Source: Sphingobacteriales bacterium 50-39 (GTDB lineage: Bacteria > Bacteroidota > Bacteroidia > Chitinophagales > Chitinophagaceae). From it: DNA of 64,000 nucleotides. A program made the translations under genes and the position numbers. The DNA lies in NCBI GenBank assembly GCA_001898505.1, contig MKTZ01000008.1:310001-374000 (forward strand). Reading direction: 5' to 3'. Each line of letters starts with the position of its first letter. Positions within the stretch are counted from its first letter, which is position 1. The notes under the pieces were generated by a model. It saw only the letters and a program-made list of their open reading frames with translations, had not been told where the DNA came from and searched no databases. Positions 60,514 through 64,000 of the stretch are shown here, one piece after another.

Positions 60514-61905
60514 TTATTGGCGCATTCGTTTCTTCTTTTTTTTCTTCAGTTCGGTGGTCAATTCATATGGCAGTTGGTCAGGTGGTAGATCCGTCAGCAG
60601 ATCCTGCAGCAGAGAGTTATCCTGTTGCCCGGTAGCAGGTAACAAAGGCGGCAAGGGTTGGGGTACTCCGCCAGGCTTAGACGGCTGGATTCGAGGCGGT
60701 TCCTTTGCCGGTACGTTGGGCTGTTTTCGTGGTGCGGCTGACTTTGCCGGAATACTTTTTTTGGCGGCACTTGGGGATTTAATTTCGGCAGATGCCTGTT
60801 TCCGGGGTGGCCGATTGGCTGGCATTGCCTGCCCTGCCACATTGAATCGCTGGATGATTGCCTGTGCGCTGTAGACTTTCCCGAGGTCATTACTGTTGAG
60901 GTCACTACCATTTAGGACCGAACGGGTTTTAAAATCCACATAGGTGAGTCCATAAACGACCCCTTGGTCGTTGCGCCTGACGACAAGCCGGATATTCTCC
61001 TTCCTCAGCTCCTCAATCCATGCCTGAAAACTCTTGGGTTGCTTGCCCAATGTCCAATCGATTCGGCTCCTAATAGCAGAAATATCAGCCTTACGTAGGG
61101 GTACATTCTTCTTGAACATTTCCTGTAGCGACTTTAAGGTAGGCTTGAAGTGAAAGTCACTGGCCTTGATCGGAACGCCAATCTTTGCTCCTTGTTCATC
61201 CAATACTCTATAGATTAATCCGCCATTTTTGAATATTCGTGAATCTGTCGCCCCCCTATCCGCCAAAACGTCGTATTGCTGCAGTACAGCATTCAGCTCA
61301 GGCAGAGATGTAAATTTGTATTTCTTTAACACAAACCGTAGCACGTCTTTGATAGCTTTTTTGGTTTCCAGCTTCCCATAGGCGACCTTTTGAGCGTTTA
61401 CTGGTTCCGGTTCATAAACCTGACTGTGCTGGCTGTCCTCTACTTTCCGTAAACTATAGAGGTTATCAATTTCCTTCCTGGCTTTTACCGATTGGTCTTT
61501 TCCCATATTGTTCGTTCGAACTCTCACCCCATCCGATTGAATCAGGGAGGTGACCAGGTGAATATGCGGGTGCCCACTATCGTGGTGTTGATAGACGAGA
61601 TATGGCTGATTTCCCATCCCGATCCTATCCATATACATAGCGGCAATCTCGCAAAGCTGCTCCTTAGTCAAGTGATCGTCGGGATGGAAATTCAAAGAAA
61701 TGTGCAACGTGCTCTTTTTCGTCCGTTCGTTTAGCTCGTTCAATTTTTTAAATCGGTGCAGCTTATCGTGAAAATTTAATTCATTTGCTGGCTTCAAAAA
61801 ATTTCCGGCATGCAACAATTCAGCGACGCCACGTTGCACCTTTTTCTCGTTATAGTTAAGCACTTTGCTCAAGTTTGCGGTGGGGGGATCGATTACTGGC
61901 ACCAT
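60514..61905 (-). CDS. mobB: MobB relaxase
   Basis: The nickase that cuts oriT and leads DNA transfer, 463 residues. The relaxase domain occupies the first 170 residues with a candidate nucleophile Tyr18 (VLNYNEKKVQRG) and the HUH metal motif QHHDSGHPHIHLV (107-117). The middle (190-350) is a charged DNA-binding region. The C-terminus is a Pro/Lys/Ala-rich tail (about 360-450) ending in basic KKKKKKRMRQ. Its start overlaps the end of mobA by 13 bp, so the two are coupled. The family is PF03432-like. Confidence 0.93.
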   Translation of the reverse strand: MVPVIDPPTANLSKVLNYNEKKVQRGVAELLHAGNFLKPANELNFHDKLHRFKKLNELNERTKKSTLHISLNFHPDDHLTKEQLCEIAAMYMDRIGMGNQPYLVYQHHDSGHPHIHLVTSLIQSDGVRVRTNNMGKDQSVKARKEIDNLYSLRKVEDSQHSQVYEPEPVNAQKVAYGKLETKKAIKDVLRFVLKKYKFTSLPELNAVLQQYDVLADRGATDSRIFKNGGLIYRVLDEQGAKIGVPIKASDFHFKPTLKSLQEMFKKNVPLRKADISAIRSRIDWTLGKQPKSFQAWIEELRKENIRLVVRRNDQGVVYGLTYVDFKTRSVLNGSDLNSNDLGKVYSAQAIIQRFNVAGQAMPANRPPRKQASAEIKSPSAAKKSIPAKSAAPRKQPNVPAKEPPRIQPSKPGGVPQPLPPLLPATGQQDNSLLQDLLTDLPPDQLPYELTTELKKKKKKRMRQ

Positions 61906-62282
61906 AGTTTGTACAGCTCATTTACCCTTTTCATTATAGTATCGATCTTTTCAAATAGGATGGCCTTTTCCTGTTCGTTCCGTATAGCCCATTGGCGAAT
62001 ATCCGGTACGTGGTCTAACGTATGGAGTTTATGAACTGTCTGGTTAAAGTTGTTCCCGACAGCATTCAATTCTTTTTTCATGGTCAGCATGTCTGCCAGA
62101 AAGTCATCTACGGAAGCATTCCGATATTTCACATTTATCGGTCTGCTGAGAATGACCCGGCGCACATAATCGCTCATCTGCCGGCAAGTAGTATTCTTAA
62201 ACAGGCGTTGCAATTCGACATATTCTTCAGGGTTCAGGCGAACGGTTAGCCACTTATCCCTTATATTCTTTTCCGGTTCCAT
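61893..62282 (-). CDS. mobA: MobA-like mobilization accessory protein
   Basis: A 129-residue DNA-binding partner of the relaxase. The start is ATG 62282 (MEPEKNIRDKWLTVRLNPEEYVELQRLF); the longer frame upstream runs through the oriT-like hairpin and is rejected. A ribbon-helix-helix is recognisable (WLTVRLNPEEYVELQRLFKNTTCRQMSDYVRRVIL). The second half is helical, with VGNNFNQTVHKLHTL, the phrase typical of Bacteroidota MobA and related PF05713 proteins. It probably binds oriT and recruits MobB. The gene ends inside the mobB start. Confidence 0.9.
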   Translation of the reverse strand: MEPEKNIRDKWLTVRLNPEEYVELQRLFKNTTCRQMSDYVRRVILSRPINVKYRNASVDDFLADMLTMKKELNAVGNNFNQTVHKLHTLDHVPDIRQWAIRNEQEKAILFEKIDTIMKRVNELYKLWCQ

Positions 62283-62312
62283 AATGTCTTTGTTTGAAAT
62301 TTTAAAAGATAG

Positions 62313-62403
62313 ATTTAACCGACTCTGGAGGTTAAATGCCTTCCCCCGGAACGACTTCGGAGTGGAGGGCCAGATCCAACGTGTTACGTTGGGACATCTG
62401 GCC
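62313..62403. other. Candidate origin of transfer (oriT) region
   Basis: Two inverted repeats lie between the primase and mobA genes, the usual oriT place. The first is ATTTAACC / GGTTAAAT (62313-62337). The second is a long hairpin: GGCCAGAT with ATCTGGCC around CAACGT/ACGTTG (62368-62403). The nick site is not identifiable by eye. Confidence 0.6.
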
Positions 62404-62444
62404 GGGCGCAGCGAAGCAGGCAACCTAACATAGTCTTAACAATT

Positions 62445-63374
62445 TTATGGGTGTAGCTTTCTATGGCTTTTTATTGAGAGTTGCTGACCCGGAGGAGATC
62501 CCATTCTACATATCCAGTCGTTGAGATCGTTATATCCTTTATAGAGATTACTGTAGTCCTTGTATCTATCACTTGAAAGCAAAGCGTCTTGGGTAAATTT
62601 CCTACCGCTTGCATCGTTATCCAGGTATAGATTGACTTGTGCATGCCTTTCCATTACCGGTCGGCTCTTCTGAAAGAAAGAAAGGGAATTGAGGATAAGA
62701 AAATTTGTCAGGGGCACATTTTGATTCTTGTGGATACTAATGAAAGAAAGGAAATCGAAAAAGCCTTCGAAGACAGTCACATTGTCTGCCCCTTGGTCAA
62801 GAAGGCGAATGCCTTTAGGAGAACTACTACTCTTAAAATATTCGTTTCTGAGTTCGAATCCGCCGAGATCGTTTTTGAAACCTATTGCATAATAGGTCTT
62901 GTCTTTGAAGCCGAAAGTGACTTCCCGGCAATACTTCTGTGCCACATCGAGCGGAATTCGGCGATTTTTCAAGTATAGAAGGAGGCGTTCGGACCCTAAT
63001 GGCTTATCATCCAAGATGTGAAGTCTTTGCTCTGGTTCCCTGCCTTTATACAAAGCAGGCTGTGACACTATCTGGCCTGCAGAAGAGGGAATACCCGATA
63101 GTTCCTTTAGAAGATCGGCTACACTGCACCGATGATACTGGATACCAAAATCAACTAAACCACCACCTTTGCCATCCCCGAAATCATACCATTGATTTCT
63201 GTTACGATTGACTTTAAAGCTGGCGTTTCCTTCGGACCTTCCAGGTAACATCGAAAGATACCAATAGCTATGACCGCTTATTCTTGTAGGCTGATAACCG
63301 AGAGAGGCCAGGTAGTCCACCATATCGATACGGTTAGCCTCCTCGCAGGTGAGTTGCATTTTTCTGAAATCCAT
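62445..63374 (-). CDS. Toprim-domain mobilization primase
   Basis: A 309-residue protein of the kind found with mob genes in Bacteroidota elements. The N-terminal 90 residues resemble the DNA-primase zinc-finger domain without its cysteines (RISGHSYWYLSMLPGRSEGNASFKVNRNRNQWYDFGDGKGGGLVDFGIQYH). The Toprim core has VTVFEGFFDFLSF (Glu) and VNLYLDNDASGRKFT (Asp-x-Asp). It probably primes synthesis of the complementary strand after transfer. It lies upstream of mobA on the same strand with the oriT-like region between. Confidence 0.88.
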   Translation of the reverse strand: MDFRKMQLTCEEANRIDMVDYLASLGYQPTRISGHSYWYLSMLPGRSEGNASFKVNRNRNQWYDFGDGKGGGLVDFGIQYHRCSVADLLKELSGIPSSAGQIVSQPALYKGREPEQRLHILDDKPLGSERLLLYLKNRRIPLDVAQKYCREVTFGFKDKTYYAIGFKNDLGGFELRNEYFKSSSSPKGIRLLDQGADNVTVFEGFFDFLSFISIHKNQNVPLTNFLILNSLSFFQKSRPVMERHAQVNLYLDNDASGRKFTQDALLSSDRYKDYSNLYKGYNDLNDWICRMGSPPGQQLSIKSHRKLHP

Positions 63375-63496
63375 ACCCGCACATTTTCAAATTCACAATT
63401 CAGATAACGGTGCAAGGTAACACGACCACTTAGTGAACAGATACTTTTTTCAAAATCTGAAGGGGATGTTTATATACGTATTAATTTCCTTAATGT

Positions 63497-64000
63497 CTAC
63501 AGCATCATATCTGTTTCTGACCGCATTGTTCCGATGTCCCTTTGGGATGTTTTCGTATTACAATAAATCGTCAAGAAGCTCTCTATTTGGCTTCGAGGAA
63601 TTGCTAAGGAGGGAAATTGAGATCGCCGGGTATTTAATTTCAATATTTGAATTGGCGGCTTTTGTGCGTCAGTTGACTTCTGATTATATTTTTCCCATAA
63701 ATTATCTAGCGTTTTAAGTTTTCTAGTGATAGCGTGCATAGAATACCCAGAGATCTCACTTAATTGCTTAACGGTTACTTGAGAATCGTCTGGCTTCACT
63801 GGCCAACCTCCACAATAAGAGGAGATAAAATGATCAAGGTCTTTCCGGTTAATGGTAAAAGAAACCATACCATTTCTTCGAGAAATCCTGTATTGCATCT
63901 GAGGCTCGTTTACACCGGCGGAATTTTCTCTGTATCGTTGCCAATGACTCTCCAGCGCCTTTAGGCCCCTACTGATCGCGTTTCTCGCTAAGCCTGCTTC
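63497..64000 (-). CDS. HTH protein with internal repeat (partial, runs off the right edge)
   Basis: The frame stays open from 63497 to base 64000, so the ATG at 63898 is internal and the true start is outside. Two copies of a ~60-residue unit are visible: AISRGLKALESHWQRY...FTINRKDLDHFISSYCG, and AITRKLKTLDNLWEKY...LAIPRSQIESFLTIYCN. Each has a helix-turn-helix (QLSEISGYSMHAITRKLKTL) next to a beta hairpin. DNA binding by tandem domains is likely, possibly at oriT or att. It lies upstream of the primase gene in the same direction. At least 167 residues are visible. Confidence 0.7.
   Translation of the reverse strand, partial: EAGLARNAISRGLKALESHWQRYRENSAGVNEPQMQYRISRRNGMVSFTINRKDLDHFISSYCGGWPVKPDDSQVTVKQLSEISGYSMHAITRKLKTLDNLWEKYNQKSTDAQKPPIQILKLNTRRSQFPSLAIPRSQIESFLTIYCNTKTSQRDIGTMRSETDMML

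Larger units (their letters stand above)
49746..64000. mobile_element. Integrative conjugative or mobilizable element in tRNA-Ser (right end outside the window)
   Basis: The tRNA-Ser 3' end is followed within 250 bp by a tyrosine recombinase, then AT-richer cargo, then mobABC, an oriT-like region and a primase. This is the standard order of Bacteroidota ICEs and mobilizable islands. The tRNA stays intact, as expected when integration rebuilds its 3' end. No second copy of the tRNA 3' end is seen to the right, so attR and any tra genes lie beyond base 64000. Base composition drops noticeably at about 51.2-57.9 kb. Confidence 0.88.

Noticed and set aside
1-64000. CRISPR array or rRNA operon
   Set aside because: No regularly spaced repeats with spacers and no rRNA-like sequence were seen.

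Overview
The window looks like chromosomal DNA of a Bacteroidota bacterium, most likely of the Chitinophagaceae type. Supporting signs are many perfect TAnnTTTG -7 promoter elements, weak Shine-Dalgarno sequences, DUF4369-TlpA, OMP_b-brl_3, DUF4293 and tRNA_anti-like families, a CTn-style MobA/B/C relaxase set and a Bacteroidetes-type tyrosine recombinase. No rRNA or CRISPR array was seen.

From 1 to about 49.7 kb the sequence is ordinary chromosome of roughly balanced GC. In order it holds a TlpA thioredoxin and a two-domain 3-hydroxyacyl-CoA dehydrogenase/enoyl-CoA hydratase; an OB-fold protein and metG; two tandem LD-carboxypeptidases, one exported and one cytoplasmic; a lipoprotein and a TonB-like outer-membrane barrel; an OxyR-like regulator; a KUP potassium transporter with two membrane-anchored alpha/beta hydrolases; two exported or membrane unknowns; purQ; an nDsbD-like protein followed by full DsbD; an ECF sigma factor; uvrA; a TetR-controlled efflux operon whose RND pump is fused to its outer-membrane channel; a DUF4293 protein and glyA; a sugar nucleotidyltransferase; a patatin-like protein lacking its serine; an ABC-2 exporter; an S1/P1 nuclease; a COG2509 flavoprotein; and dnaA.

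At 49655-49745 lies tRNA-Ser(GCU). From its 3' end to the window edge the DNA is an integrated conjugative or mobilizable element. It has an integrase next to the tRNA, then an AT-richer cargo block (about 51.2-57.9 kb), then a leftward mobilization module: HTH regulator, MobC coupling protein, MobB relaxase, MobA, candidate oriT, Toprim primase and a partial repeat-HTH protein. The right end and any tra genes lie outside the window.

The cargo block is the most likely place for an undescribed system. Rightward it encodes a 56-residue Cys-rich protein with its own promoter, structured leader and terminator, then a caspase-like protease and a winged-helix/transmembrane protein. Leftward, converging on these with only 1 bp between stop codons, is a GHKL (Hsp90/MORC-like) ATPase that appears fused to a PD-(D/E)XK nuclease, followed by a previously unmarked 54-residue two-helix membrane protein. 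The combination of sensor/ATPase, nuclease, protease and small membrane proteins on a mobile element fits an anti-phage or abortive-infection role, but this is inference.
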